NCBI GenBank assembly: GCA_013299115.1
Contig: JAAFKA010000032.1
Coordinates: 1 to 52,196, forward strand
Length of the DNA stretch: 52,196 nucleotides
DNA from: Cytophagales bacterium
Lineage (GTDB): Bacteria > Bacteroidota > Bacteroidia > Cytophagales > Thermoflexibacteraceae
Reading direction: 5' to 3'
Positions within the stretch are counted from its first letter, which is position 1. Each line of letters begins with the position of its first letter. Of the stretch, positions 29,101-36,668 are shown in pieces. Under the pieces are notes generated by a model. It worked only from the letters and a program-made list of their open reading frames with translations, had not been told where the DNA came from and did not search any database. Both the position numbers and the translations under genes were made by a program.

Positions 29101-30925
29101 TGATGCGGTATCTGCTGCTCTGCCTTTGGGCTTTTCCTTTGAGTTTTTTGGGAAAAGCTACCAAAATTTGTTTGTAAGTTCCAATGGGGTAGTTGGTTTT
29201 ACTTCTTTTGGCTTAGAATATTCGCCAAGCACCTTGCCCATTCCTTCTTCGGTTGCCTTGCCAAATAATTTTATTGCCTTAGCCCTTTGCGACTTAGCCC
29301 CCAATGTAGGCGGAACAGTGAAATATTTGCAAACAGGCGTAGCCCCCAACCGAAAATTTGTTGTGGAATACAACAACGTGCCTATTGTGGATTATACGCC
29401 ACCTGCTCTGCCCACAAATTTTGTTACAGTACAAGTGATTTTGAACGAAAACAACACCATAGAAATTCACACGACCAATAGTCCTGCAAGTAGTTTAACC
29501 AAAATTATGGGGTTGGAAAATGAAACAGGCAAGGCGGGCATAGCTGTTTCGGGTAGAAATGGTACGGCTTGGGCAGCTACTAATGAAGGTTTGCAATTCA
29601 CTCCTGTTTTGCCTCCTATCAGTTGGCTACCCAATGGCGAAACTACGCCCAGCATCACCACCTCAACGGCAGGTACTTATTCGGTGAGTTACACCCAAAA
29701 TGGTTGCACCTATTCGCAAAGCCTGAATGTAAGCAATGGTTGCGTATTGCCCACTATCACCTCCTTTACGCCTACTTCGGGTGGCGTAGATGTTACTGTA
29801 ACAATCAAAGGCACAAATTTTACAGGCATTACAGGAATTAGCATTGGTGGCAAACCCGCAAGAACTTTTACAGTAGTCAATGATTCTACTGTCTTGGCAA
29901 CCACCAATGACGATTTTGCAACAGGTACTTTGGTTGTTACTAATCCTTCGGGCAGTTTTGATACCAACAGCAACGCCAACCCCAACAAAACTTTTACCCG
30001 ATTGCCTTGTGCCAATCCTGTAAGTGCCTTGACCATTGCCGATGAGCCTGATTCCAACGGCTTTGCAGGGATACGCCTAAATTGGACAAACGACAACAGC
30101 AATCCAACAGCTACGCTTTTGGTTGTATTTAAACCTGCTAATATTCCTTTTTGGACTGCACGTTTTTTGGCTGGCACTGCTACTACCTTCCGCATAGGTC
30201 ATGTAGAGGGTAATATACCTTATCAAATTTACATTCAGTCTTTCTGTGGAGGTAGCCTCTTAGGAAATAGAGCAGAAGCTACTACCTTTACACCCACTAT
30301 TGGGGCTAATAAAACTTGTCAAACACCAGTTACTACTTCGCTAACTCTCAACGGTGGCAATAGGGCAGTATTCAGGTGGCAGTCTGTAACTAATGCAGTA
30401 ATGTATCAGGTAATGTATCAATCTTGCGACATAAATGGTAGTGTGGCTTTGGGTAGTGGCGTGCAAACTTACCTTGCAGCTATTGATACTTCGTGGACAG
30501 TAACAGGCTTAACTGCTTGGCAATATTACCGTTTTAGAGTAAAAACGGTTTGTATGTCTAATAATTCAATTAATACACCTTTTGGTGCTTTTTCTATCAT
30601 ACAGGCACAAGCCCCGTCAGGAATAGCACCCCAACCCCCAAAGGGTGAGTTTGACGTTATTTTGTCAGAAGCCCCCTTTGGGGGTTGGGGGGCAGCTATC
30701 TACCCCAACCCCGCCCACGAACAAGTGAGCATTAGTTATCAATCTGGAACAAGCAATAAGTTTTCTGTCGTCATCACAGACTTGTTGGGTAGAGAAGTGC
30801 TACGAACTGCCGAATTTGAAAACGAAATGACTCTAAGCCTGAAAGACTTTGCCAAAGGAATGTATTTGGTAAAAATAACAAGCAAAGAAGGAGAAATTTT
30901 GACTCAAAAATTGGTCGTGGAATAA
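26198..30925 (+). CDS. Secreted subtilisin-like (S8) protease with T9SS sorting domain
   Basis: A 1575-residue secreted serine protease. MKKLFTFLLCC at 26198 gives a clear signal peptide (cleaved near LVAQQ), so the longer frame from 26096 is rejected. The catalytic triad is D235 (GSWDGS), H262 (WHGTHTTGTMAG) and S432 (GTSFACPVVSGMS). Further on come a P/homo-B-like beta domain, a fibronectin type III-like domain (TITAATPSNQSINLTW), a CARDB-like stretch, a jelly roll with GFSFEFFGKSY, an IPT/TIG domain (ITSFTPTSGGVDVTVTIKG), another Fn3 and a T9SS type A sorting domain starting AIYPNPAHEQ. The sorting domain directs export through the outer membrane and surface attachment. The linker before it encodes a 17-bp inverted repeat (30629-30690). 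Confidence 0.95.
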   Translation: MKKLFTFLLCCLGSLPLVAQQKPAEDYTFYVGTHRMVLNPEVATFKTAATAENTFQGKQYVLLQFWQLPAEKQKQKLQQLGVVFGDYLPPYAYYATVPSNFSAFAALTANQVRAVAPLQAAHKYNAALLATLPTNQKTLFYATIAPNLNPADVQTYYAQRNVVCKKVYSELATVALEATKEQINDLVAPFVRYLRPAQTPQLLNLHYGKHNSRSGTINKGTRNLTGKGVSIGSWDGSPSGEHIDFTARYQYGEPTDNYASWHGTHTTGTMAGAGNLDPYTEGMAPEANIVGYTLTTGEYIPYEMLRAVQDYNITITQNSYGWYPDCPQGAMYDIEDRGRDQLTTLYPNLLHVFAIGNSQSRCSGFGTTAGNAGKNTITVGAVEANDNLTNFSSWGPTRDGRVKPDVTAVGAYNVYSTQPANNYGGPGFNGTSFACPVVSGMSAQLYQAYKQLNGNQNPRASLIKAVICNGATDLGNANVDYKFGFGRANAYNAVTAIEGNRYKVETIAQGQSKIYNLTVPAGVAQMKVLLAWTDPAAPATAGKTLINDLHLEVFDGNTTTYYPWKLNPASPNSLAIRGIDSLNNIEQVTINTPAAGNYQLIVRGASIATYTQEFSLTWQVEQPKVKLTFPIGGESLRSTLDYPIYWDAVGTTSTSKVEFSLDNGSTWQLIEDNIPTTRNQSYWLIPDGTFTHQALVRVSNGALSSTSELNFSLIDAPTITAATPSNQSINLTWTASTGATSYDILSLNLQTGNWELVATTNALTHNLTNLVNNKLYWLAVRAMTTQITGQRSGAASATPTGAGSTIDLEVTTLVAPAANACTRTATENITCTIKNSGTATLLAGTVLPVAYQINLQAVVNENFTLTADLAAGATTNYTFATTANLATIGNYSIKTSVNLATDLVLGNNTKTTSIDNLAPPLPVIVGNPNLCGGSTTLTAKMPIQVYNTGTIAFAPQNMTAATPLTLLNDAVSAALPLGFSFEFFGKSYQNLFVSSNGVVGFTSFGLEYSPSTLPIPSSVALPNNFIALALCDLAPNVGGTVKYLQTGVAPNRKFVVEYNNVPIVDYTPPALPTNFVTVQVILNENNTIEIHTTNSPASSLTKIMGLENETGKAGIAVSGRNGTAWAATNEGLQFTPVLPPISWLPNGETTPSITTSTAGTYSVSYTQNGCTYSQSLNVSNGCVLPTITSFTPTSGGVDVTVTIKGTNFTGITGISIGGKPARTFTVVNDSTVLATTNDDFATGTLVVTNPSGSFDTNSNANPNKTFTRLPCANPVSALTIADEPDSNGFAGIRLNWTNDNSNPTATLLVVFKPANIPFWTARFLAGTATTFRIGHVEGNIPYQIYIQSFCGGSLLGNRAEATTFTPTIGANKTCQTPVTTSLTLNGGNRAVFRWQSVTNAVMYQVMYQSCDINGSVALGSGVQTYLAAIDTSWTVTGLTAWQYYRFRVKTVCMSNNSINTPFGAFSIIQAQAPSGIAPQPPKGEFDVILSEAPFGGWGAAIYPNPAHEQVSISYQSGTSNKFSVVITDLLGREVLRTAEFENEMTLSLKDFAKGMYLVKITSKEGEILTQKLVVE
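30629..30690 (+). repeat. Translated palindromic element in the protease linker
   Basis: A perfect 17-base inverted repeat (30629-30645 and 30674-30690; arms CCCCAACCCCCAAAGGG and its complement) lies in frame between the last Fn3 domain and the T9SS domain. It encodes the odd linker PQPPKGEFDVILSEAPFGGW. The GC content is far above the surrounding gene. C- and G-rich palindromes of this kind occur as dispersed intergenic repeats in some Bacteroidota (from memory). Confidence 0.7.
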
Positions 30926-30972
30926 TAGGTAATAGATATGAAAAATGATGTATGAAATTGAACAATTGCTTA

Positions 30973-32082
30973 TCAGTTATACTTGTGTGGCACTATCATA
31001 TTGTCCAACTGCTTTTGCAACCACCTATCAAAATCAAGTTCATTTGGTAAAAATTTGATAGTAATAGGCAAATAAAATAAAGGCAATTTGCAAAGGTAAG
31101 TTGCTAATTGGGGTTCTTGCAACTTCACAAAGTCTTTTTCTGTTGCGACAATAATTGGCTGTTGGTCTTGTAAGTTTTGGTAAATTTTTAGCAATTTTTC
31201 GGCATCAGCAGGCGTATAAACATAATGGTCTGCAAAGTCGAGATGGGCAAGTAATTGGTAGTTTTTTCCTAACTCTTGGCGTAAGGGCGTGGCATTGGCT
31301 ATGCCTGTGAGCAAAATAATGGGCTGTTGTTGGTTTTGTTTTTCCTGAATTGGTTGTTTTCCCTGTGTGTGTGCGTGTGTATAGGTGTGTGCATAAACAG
31401 GTTGCAACTGTTGGTAATTGATAGCTGAAAAAAATATAGGTACTTGTCTATCAGGCAAATAAGGTGCAATTTTTGCTTTTATTTTTGCTTGTTCTTCGAT
31501 TGATAAATTGGTTGGACATTTTGTAACAACGATGGCATTGGCTCTTTTTGCCCCTCTCCTACCCTCTCTTAATCTACCTGTGGGCAGCAGAAAATCCTCA
31601 TAAAAAGGTTGAGCATATTCCGTTAGTAGCAAATTAAGGTGTGCTTTTAGGGGTCTATGTTGGAAGGCATCGTCGAGCAAAAGCAGTTGGGTAGCAGGTA
31701 AGTTTTTCTTAATTTTTTCAACAGCTTGCACCCTGTTTTCGCCTACGCTTACGTGAATAGTTGGCGAAAACCTATGAAAAAGCAGCAAAGGTTCGTCGCC
31801 AATGGTGCTGGCTTGGCTTTGGGAGTCGGCTATCAAAAAACCTTTAGTTTTCCTACCATAGCCTCTACTTAGGGTCGTAATTTGGTAATTTTTTGCCAAT
31901 AACTCCACCAAATAAACCAAATGCGGCGTTTTGCCTGTACCTCCCACTCGCAAATTGCCTACTGTAATGCTTGGAATTTCAGGCTGAACAATAGGCAAAA
32001 ATTGCTTGTCATACAAATAATTTCGAATACTTGTGATGAGTTGGTAGAGAACAGCAAAGGGCAGGAGCAAAAACCGCAACAT
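30973..32082 (-). CDS. lpxK: Tetraacyldisaccharide 4'-kinase
   Basis: LpxK phosphorylates the 4' position of the tetraacyldisaccharide lipid A precursor at the inner membrane, giving lipid IVA. The 369-residue protein has an N-terminal membrane-associated helix (residues 1-25), the Walker A of the family VGNLRVGGTGKTP (41-53), SRGYGRKTKG, the Walker B-like LLLLDDAFQHR, and the Rossmann segments LLTGIANA and DHYVYTPADAEKL. Residues about 230-255 are a low-complexity His/Thr/Gln insertion encoded by an imperfect TG-rich tract at 31363-31397. The start codon overlaps the stop of the upstream membrane-protein gene by one base. Confidence 0.95.
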   Translation of the reverse strand: MLRFLLLPFAVLYQLITSIRNYLYDKQFLPIVQPEIPSITVGNLRVGGTGKTPHLVYLVELLAKNYQITTLSRGYGRKTKGFLIADSQSQASTIGDEPLLLFHRFSPTIHVSVGENRVQAVEKIKKNLPATQLLLLDDAFQHRPLKAHLNLLLTEYAQPFYEDFLLPTGRLREGRRGAKRANAIVVTKCPTNLSIEEQAKIKAKIAPYLPDRQVPIFFSAINYQQLQPVYAHTYTHAHTQGKQPIQEKQNQQQPIILLTGIANATPLRQELGKNYQLLAHLDFADHYVYTPADAEKLLKIYQNLQDQQPIIVATEKDFVKLQEPQLATYLCKLPLFYLPITIKFLPNELDFDRWLQKQLDNMIVPHKYN

Positions 32083-32636
32083 CAGAAACTAAAAAGAGGG
32101 GTTTTCATAATAAAATGCACATAACTGCCCACACCAACCACGCCGACCAACATACCGAGCAACAAACCTACCCAAAGGAGCAAAGTAGCTCTTTTTTTGG
32201 CGTTGCGTTGGAGTTCTGCCAATTTCTTTTGGTTGAGCAAAGGCACAGTGGCAACACCAGCCTCCTCTATTGAGGTTTTGAGGGCAGATTCTTGGGTGCG
32301 AAGTTGCTCCATATAAATTTCCATATCTTGGAGTTCTTTGCCTTTTTCGGCTACTTGTTTTTCTAAACGAGTGGCTATCAAGGTACCTTCTTTTGCCAAT
32401 AAATCCAATCTTTCGGTGTAATTGATAAGGTCGTCATCGGCAATAATTTCAGGCACATGCGACAAGTTGGCTTCGTTGGCTGTAACCTTCATACGTGCCT
32501 CGGTTTCGTTTTCGTCAGAAAAAATTGTTTTGAGAAAAATATAAATCAATAAAATGACAAAGAAAAATAGCCCTACTACATAAAAAGCTATGTATTTGTT
32601 TTCGCTAAATTGGTTGAAAAACTCTGAAATAGTCAT
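32082..32636 (-). CDS. Small coiled-coil inner-membrane protein upstream of lpxK
   Basis: A 184-residue protein starting MTISEFFNQF. An in-frame upstream start at 32726 would put 30 unrelated residues before it and is rejected. It has a transmembrane helix near each end (about residues 15-38, YIAFYVVGLFFFVILLIYIF, and about 153-175, LLLWVGLLLGMLVGVVGVGS) and a charged coiled coil between them. The family is not recognised. Overlap with lpxK (ATGA) indicates one transcript, which hints at an envelope role, but nothing in the sequence shows a direct function in lipid A synthesis. Confidence 0.65.
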   Translation of the reverse strand: MTISEFFNQFSENKYIAFYVVGLFFFVILLIYIFLKTIFSDENETEARMKVTANEANLSHVPEIIADDDLINYTERLDLLAKEGTLIATRLEKQVAEKGKELQDMEIYMEQLRTQESALKTSIEEAGVATVPLLNQKKLAELQRNAKKRATLLLWVGLLLGMLVGVVGVGSYVHFIMKTPLFSF

Positions 32637-32950
32637 GGCATTGTGTTTTTTTTGCAAAGTATAAAACTTTTTGTGAAAAATTAGTAAGTTGCTATATTTT
32701 TTTAGAGAACTTTCACTACAATACACAACTATTTTCTTATTCGCAGATTCAACTTTGAAAAATTAAATACCTACATTTACACAAAAATTGTCAGACAACC
32801 GTTTATTTTTTTGCAAATAGTTTTGATAAATATTTTATGAAACAAAAAAATATTAAATTTGACAAAACTTTTTAATCATTTTGACTTTTGTAATCTGAAA
32901 TACCTAAAAATTACTTTTCAATGTCTATATAATTTTTTAGCAGAGCTATT
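32637..32950. other. Divergent spacer between the lpxK operon and the PAS protein
   Basis: AT-rich, with no supported gene. A weak plus-strand promoter candidate is TTG at 32888-32890 and TACTTTTC at 32912-32919 (21-base spacer, last -7 base off consensus). Nothing else was recognised. Confidence 0.35.
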
Positions 32951-33562
32951 ATGCAACACCACTCTTATTTTTTCGATTTAATCCCTGAATGGTTACACCA
33001 TAGTCATACTTTTTATTGTATGGTTACTAGTTTGGAAGGACATTATACTTACACCAATGTTGGTTTTCAGTTGCAATATGGCTTTGTTACCGAAGATTTT
33101 ATGGGCAAACATGCCTTGTTAGCCATTCATGAGGAGGACTGGGCTAAGTGTGGTCAAGTAGTAACAGAACTTTTGCAAGAACCTGAAAAAATTATTCGAG
33201 TGCAACTTCGCAAACCTTTGGTAAATGGCAATCACCACTGGACAGACTGGGAATTTTCAGTTTTATGCAATACGGCGCAACAACCTATTGGAATTTTTTG
33301 TCTGGGCTGCGACATCTCACAGTTTAAAGCTAATGAGCAACATTTAGAAGCCAATAAATCTCAATTAGAGCAAATAGCATGGTTGCAGTCTCACGAACTC
33401 CGCCGTCCTGTTGCCAATATTTTGGGATTAGTGGCGTTGTTAAAAGACCTCAAACTTTCAATAGAAGACCAAATTTTATTGCAACATCTCCAAACATCAG
33501 CTTTGGAATTAGATAAAATTATACATCAAATTGTAGCCAATGCTACGAAAGTTGAGCCGTAG
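32951..33562 (+). CDS. PAS protein with a HisKA helix but no ATPase domain
   Basis: A 203-residue protein with a PAS fold (residues about 15-125: HYTYTNVGFQLQYGF, MGKHALLAIHEEDW, PIGIFCLGCDISQFK). A helical hairpin of the HisKA type follows, with the phospho-acceptor box WLQSHELRRPVANILGL (H148). It ends where a histidine kinase would continue into its ATPase domain, and no ATPase-like sequence follows in any frame before 33709. It could act as a phosphotransfer or dimerisation partner of another kinase, or as an inhibitory decoy; neither is shown. Confidence 0.8.
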   Translation: MQHHSYFFDLIPEWLHHSHTFYCMVTSLEGHYTYTNVGFQLQYGFVTEDFMGKHALLAIHEEDWAKCGQVVTELLQEPEKIIRVQLRKPLVNGNHHWTDWEFSVLCNTAQQPIGIFCLGCDISQFKANEQHLEANKSQLEQIAWLQSHELRRPVANILGLVALLKDLKLSIEDQILLQHLQTSALELDKIIHQIVANATKVEP

Positions 33563-33643
33563 TGGTGCGTGTTTACTTATAAGTTTTCCAAAAAGTTTTT
33601 CCTTTCAGCAATTTAATTTGTATCTTTGCTTAACATAGTGCAG

Positions 33644-33709
33644 AACAATTAGAAAAAAGAAACAATTAGAAAAAAGAAACAATTAGAAAAAAGAAACAAT
33701 TAGAAAAAA
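33644..33709 (+). repeat. Four tandem 17-bp repeats abutting a start codon
   Basis: The unit AACAATTAGAAAAAAGA repeats without spacers at 33644, 33661, 33678 and 33695; the last copy is cut after 15 bases because its A run becomes the A of the ATG at 33709. A -7-like box TATCTTTG lies at 33621-33628, so the array forms the whole 5' leader. The copies are identical, which suggests recent expansion by slippage. Confidence 0.9.
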
Positions 33710-34362
33710 TGGCAAAGAAAGTAAAAGTATATGATGAAGCCGAACTTATCAAAATGTTTGGCTTAATTCGCAAAGTTGGCAATGCAAAACACCCACTTTT
33801 GCAGGAATGGACAACTACTACCACACAGCTAAGTGCTTGGGAACAAGAACTTTTTAACTATATTTCAGATAATCTATCCGAAAAAATATCGGGTTGGAAT
33901 GAGGAAATGCTAAAAATGAACTTCATTGCACAGGTTTTGGTTTTGGGGCATTTGAGGGAAACCGATGCTTACAAGGCTTACTATGAAAATACAATAGAGG
34001 CTACTGTGGACAATTATTTTTTGAAAACAAAGGCAGATATGATGATTGCCAAAGGAATTTTAGAAAGAGCAGAAACTCCTTATTTTTACTTTCAGGAATA
34101 TAAAAAATTAAAAGAACCCAATAGAGATGTTACGGCACAACTGATAGAGGCTTTTTTGATTTCACAAGAAAATAATAAAAACGGCAAACCATTGTACGGT
34201 TGCACTGTTTCAGGGAAAATTTGGGAGTTTTTGGTTATGGAAAATCGTACGTATTGCATTTCTGAATACTATGATTGCACAAAATATAATGACTTGATAC
34301 AAATTATAGCCATACTGCGAAAATTTAAAGAAATTTTAGAAACAAGGTTAATTGTGAATTAG
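33709..34362 (+). CDS. PD-(D/E)XK-like conserved protein of unknown role
   Basis: A 217-residue cytoplasmic protein of a family seen in Bacteroidota and cyanobacteria (from memory) but not functionally named. The core shows a nuclease-like arrangement: D110 in KADMMIAKG, then E130 and K132 in PYFYFQEYKKLKEP, and a following strand-turn-strand PLYGCTVSGKIWEFLVMENRTY. This matches the spacing of a PD-(D/E)XK active site. The N-terminal half is helical. It lies behind the four tandem 17-bp repeats, so its expression may vary with repeat number. Whether it is an active nuclease is inference. Confidence 0.55.
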   Translation: MAKKVKVYDEAELIKMFGLIRKVGNAKHPLLQEWTTTTTQLSAWEQELFNYISDNLSEKISGWNEEMLKMNFIAQVLVLGHLRETDAYKAYYENTIEATVDNYFLKTKADMMIAKGILERAETPYFYFQEYKKLKEPNRDVTAQLIEAFLISQENNKNGKPLYGCTVSGKIWEFLVMENRTYCISEYYDCTKYNDLIQIIAILRKFKEILETRLIVN

Positions 34363-34374
34363 TAAATTGCCTGT

Positions 34375-34434
34375 TGTGAATGTAACATACGCTTTAGCGT
34401 GTGAATGTAACATACGCTTTAGCGTGTGAATGTA
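34375..34434 (+). repeat. Tandem REP-like hairpins (25-bp unit, 2.4 copies)
   Basis: The unit runs from TGTGAATGTA through a hairpin with loop TTTA and stem CATACGC/GCGTGTG; copies start at 34375 and 34400, with a third partial copy at 34425-34434. A related single copy with a compensated stem lies at 26137-26166. The array ends 15 bases before the start codon at 34450. Confidence 0.75.
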
Positions 34435-34449
34435 TAACAAAAATAATTT

Positions 34450-35010
34450 ATGCTCAAAAAAGTCTTCTTTGCAATTTTATTTTTTGCTGTTTTTTTTCTC
34501 TTGCGTAGCTACTGGTCGTATCGCAACCACAAGACTAATCCTCAAATAGAGGCTGAATGGCGAGAAACACAGGATAGTTTGTCAAGCAACATCATTACAC
34601 CACAAGCCATTTTTGACGAACACCAACAGAAAAAAAGCAAGCAAGCTGCTCTAACAGACCAAAGTATTTGGAAACAACTAACGGCTGTAAAGTATGAAAC
34701 CAAAGCCGACGGATATGTTCCTTTTTTTGACAATAGGCAAACAGCCTTAGATAAGCAAACTATCATTATTGAGGGTTATATGGTACAAACAGAAACTAAA
34801 ACAGCAAGCAATTATTTTTTGTTGTCTTTATATCCTTATCAATCTTGTTTTTTTTGTGGTGGTGCAGGCATAGAAACAATGATAGAAGTAGAAAGCAAAA
34901 AACCTATTCCATTTACAGACAAACCTATCAAGTTACAAGGCATCTTGCAACTAAACCGCCAAACGGAGGCTGCTTTTTTTTATACCTTACAAGAAACAGT
35001 AAGTTTTTAA
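34450..35010 (+). CDS. Membrane-anchored protein with CxxCGGAG motif
   Basis: A 186-residue protein with an N-terminal membrane anchor (residues about 3-22, VFFAILFFAVFFLLRSYW). The exported domain ends in an OB-fold-like segment with IIIEGYMVQTE, FLLSLYPYQSCFFCGGAGIETMIEVE and IKLQGILQLN. The paired cysteines followed by GGAG and the acidic residue are the conserved centre of a small Bacteroidota family (from memory) whose function I do not know; metal or heme binding would be a guess. It has no close operon partner and is preceded by the TTTA-loop hairpin pair. Confidence 0.65.
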   Translation: MLKKVFFAILFFAVFFLLRSYWSYRNHKTNPQIEAEWRETQDSLSSNIITPQAIFDEHQQKKSKQAALTDQSIWKQLTAVKYETKADGYVPFFDNRQTALDKQTIIIEGYMVQTETKTASNYFLLSLYPYQSCFFCGGAGIETMIEVESKKPIPFTDKPIKLQGILQLNRQTEAAFFYTLQETVSF

Positions 35011-35092
35011 AACTAATCTTAGCTGGTTAAGCCAAAAATCTTAAACTTTTACTGTTTTTTTTCGTTATTCTTTTAGGTACACATCAATTTAT

Positions 35093-35557
35093 ATGAACAT
35101 AGACGATTATACGCCAAAAGAAATAGACATTTCCCAAATAGATTTGGAGAAAATGAAAGAAAAGACTACTGAAAATCCTGGTTTATTGCCTTATGCTCAT
35201 ACGGTAGGCGGTGCTGTCATTAAGCCCGAAGATGAAGGGAAAATCAAAGGGAGAGCCATACAAGCTATGCAGGAGCAGACAACCAGCCAAATGAAGCAAC
35301 TCTATGAACAAATGCAAACTCTTGCTCGTCAGGCTCAAGACATCAACCGCCGTATAGAAGTGTCGAATAGAATTTATATAGCAGAAATGCGGTTTGAGCC
35401 TATTATTGGGCGTATTTACTATCTCTACGAAAGAGGCGATGGCACAGATACCTTGTCGTTAGTAGCCCCGAATGAATGGGGACGCAGTGCCAAATATGCC
35501 AAGCACATAGCCACAGCTAAGTTATTGGCAGACCACACATGGGAAGTATTGGACTAA
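35093..35557 (+). CDS. DUF2452 protein
   Basis: A 154-residue cytoplasmic protein of the DUF2452 family. Typical stretches are NPGLLPYAHTVGGAVIKPEDEGKIKGRA, a central coiled coil (MQEQTTSQMKQLYEQMQTLARQAQ), and the C-terminal FEPIIGRIYYLYER and LSLVAPNEWG. Length and order agree with the family, which has no known function. It stands alone. Confidence 0.8.
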   Translation: MNIDDYTPKEIDISQIDLEKMKEKTTENPGLLPYAHTVGGAVIKPEDEGKIKGRAIQAMQEQTTSQMKQLYEQMQTLARQAQDINRRIEVSNRIYIAEMRFEPIIGRIYYLYERGDGTDTLSLVAPNEWGRSAKYAKHIATAKLLADHTWEVLD

Positions 35558-35778
35558 CTTGCCTCACTTTTAGCCCACTCTTTTTCAAGCAACGCACCTG
35601 TTAGATTCAGATTTTTGTTTTCTTGTGCAAAGCAATTTACACAGCATCACAAGAATAAAAACGAAAGAATAATTTTCATATTTTTTATAGATATACCATT
35701 CAACACCAAAAATAAACCACTCACGCACATAAAACAACCATTTACGCCATTTTCTATTTTTTTTGGTTAGTTGTTTTC

Positions 35779-35786
35779 TATCTTTG
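35779..35786 (+). promoter_or_regulatory. -7 box upstream of the lipoprotein gene
   Basis: TATCTTTG matches TAnnTTTG, 57 bases before the lipoprotein start at 35843; this also argues against the longer frame from 35771. The 35558-35842 spacer shows no other structure. Confidence 0.4.
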
Positions 35787-35842
35787 TAATATTAAACTTT
35801 TGTAAAAGTATTTTATTATCTCAAACAAAGAACATCAAAACC

Positions 35843-36568
35843 ATGAAAACCTTAAAAAAGTTGTTGCTCTTATTATTAGCAAGTTCTTTCTTAGCTGCTT
35901 GTCAAAAAGAGGCAGAAAATCCTGCACCGTTGAGTCTTACCGAACAATACAGTCGGGCAATAAAAGATGCAATGGTAGCCGAGCCAAACGAAGTTTCTAC
36001 AACTTTGGTAGCTATAACCGAAAACAATCCCAATTTAATTTGGCAGACCAGTGCCAATGGAGAGAAAAGAGTGTTGATGGTTTCGTGGACAAAATTTATA
36101 TCGAGCTACCCCGTTGGTGATACAGTGCAAACCAAATGGGGGCATACTTGGGTAACTTCTGCACCTGAAATGAAAAATTGGTTTAAGACAAACTACCCAA
36201 CCAACAGCACCATAGAGCAAAGGGCAGAACAACTACTGGGTGTACCAATCGGGCAGGGCTATACGCATTTTGTAGAAATGTGGGTAAAACCTGAAGATTT
36301 GTTCAGACCTGCACCAGATAAAGAAATTACAGACAACAAAGCCGAATTGGATTTTCCTACCAATACAGACGACACCCATCGCAAGTGGATAAATGATAAC
36401 ATTATTTTCTCTTACTATCCACAAAAATATCCTTGGACAAGACTTGGCTACACCTACGATTGGGGAAATCCCAAATCAGAAGTGGGCTTATCTGAGTTCA
36501 TTCTCAATAAAAATGCAAAGGTTATTGTAAAAGCTGTTACTCCTAATGCAGCTTATTTGACTAAATAA
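35843..36568 (+). CDS. Lipoprotein of unknown function
   Basis: A 241-residue lipoprotein. MKTLKKLLLLLLASSFLAAC gives a lipobox with Cys20, followed by an acidic-polar linker. The mature part has aromatic-rich segments such as VLMVSWTKFISSYPVGDTVQT, THFVEMWVKPEDLFRP and FSYYPQKYPWTRLGYTYDWG. The regular WVTSAPEMKNWFK region suggests a compact globular domain, but I do not recognise the family. It is followed by a strong hairpin and appears monocistronic. Confidence 0.75.
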   Translation: MKTLKKLLLLLLASSFLAACQKEAENPAPLSLTEQYSRAIKDAMVAEPNEVSTTLVAITENNPNLIWQTSANGEKRVLMVSWTKFISSYPVGDTVQTKWGHTWVTSAPEMKNWFKTNYPTNSTIEQRAEQLLGVPIGQGYTHFVEMWVKPEDLFRPAPDKEITDNKAELDFPTNTDDTHRKWINDNIIFSYYPQKYPWTRLGYTYDWGNPKSEVGLSEFILNKNAKVIVKAVTPNAAYLTK

Positions 36569-36594
36569 GAAACAATATTGAGGAGTCAGGCTTT

Positions 36595-36640
36595 GCAAGA
36601 AGTATAATAAAAAAATATTAGCTTTTTTTATACTTCTTGC
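36595..36640 (+). terminator. Terminator after the lipoprotein gene
   Basis: A long stem with GCAAGAAGTATAA at its base and the complementary TTATACTTCTTGC, and an A/T-rich upper part, starts 27 bases after the stop. Confidence 0.65.
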
Positions 36641-36668
36641 ATAAATTTGGAATCAATTTTTCAACAAT

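Noticed and set aside
33644-33709. Possible CRISPR array
   Set aside because: The 17-bp repeats have no spacers, and no cas genes are present.
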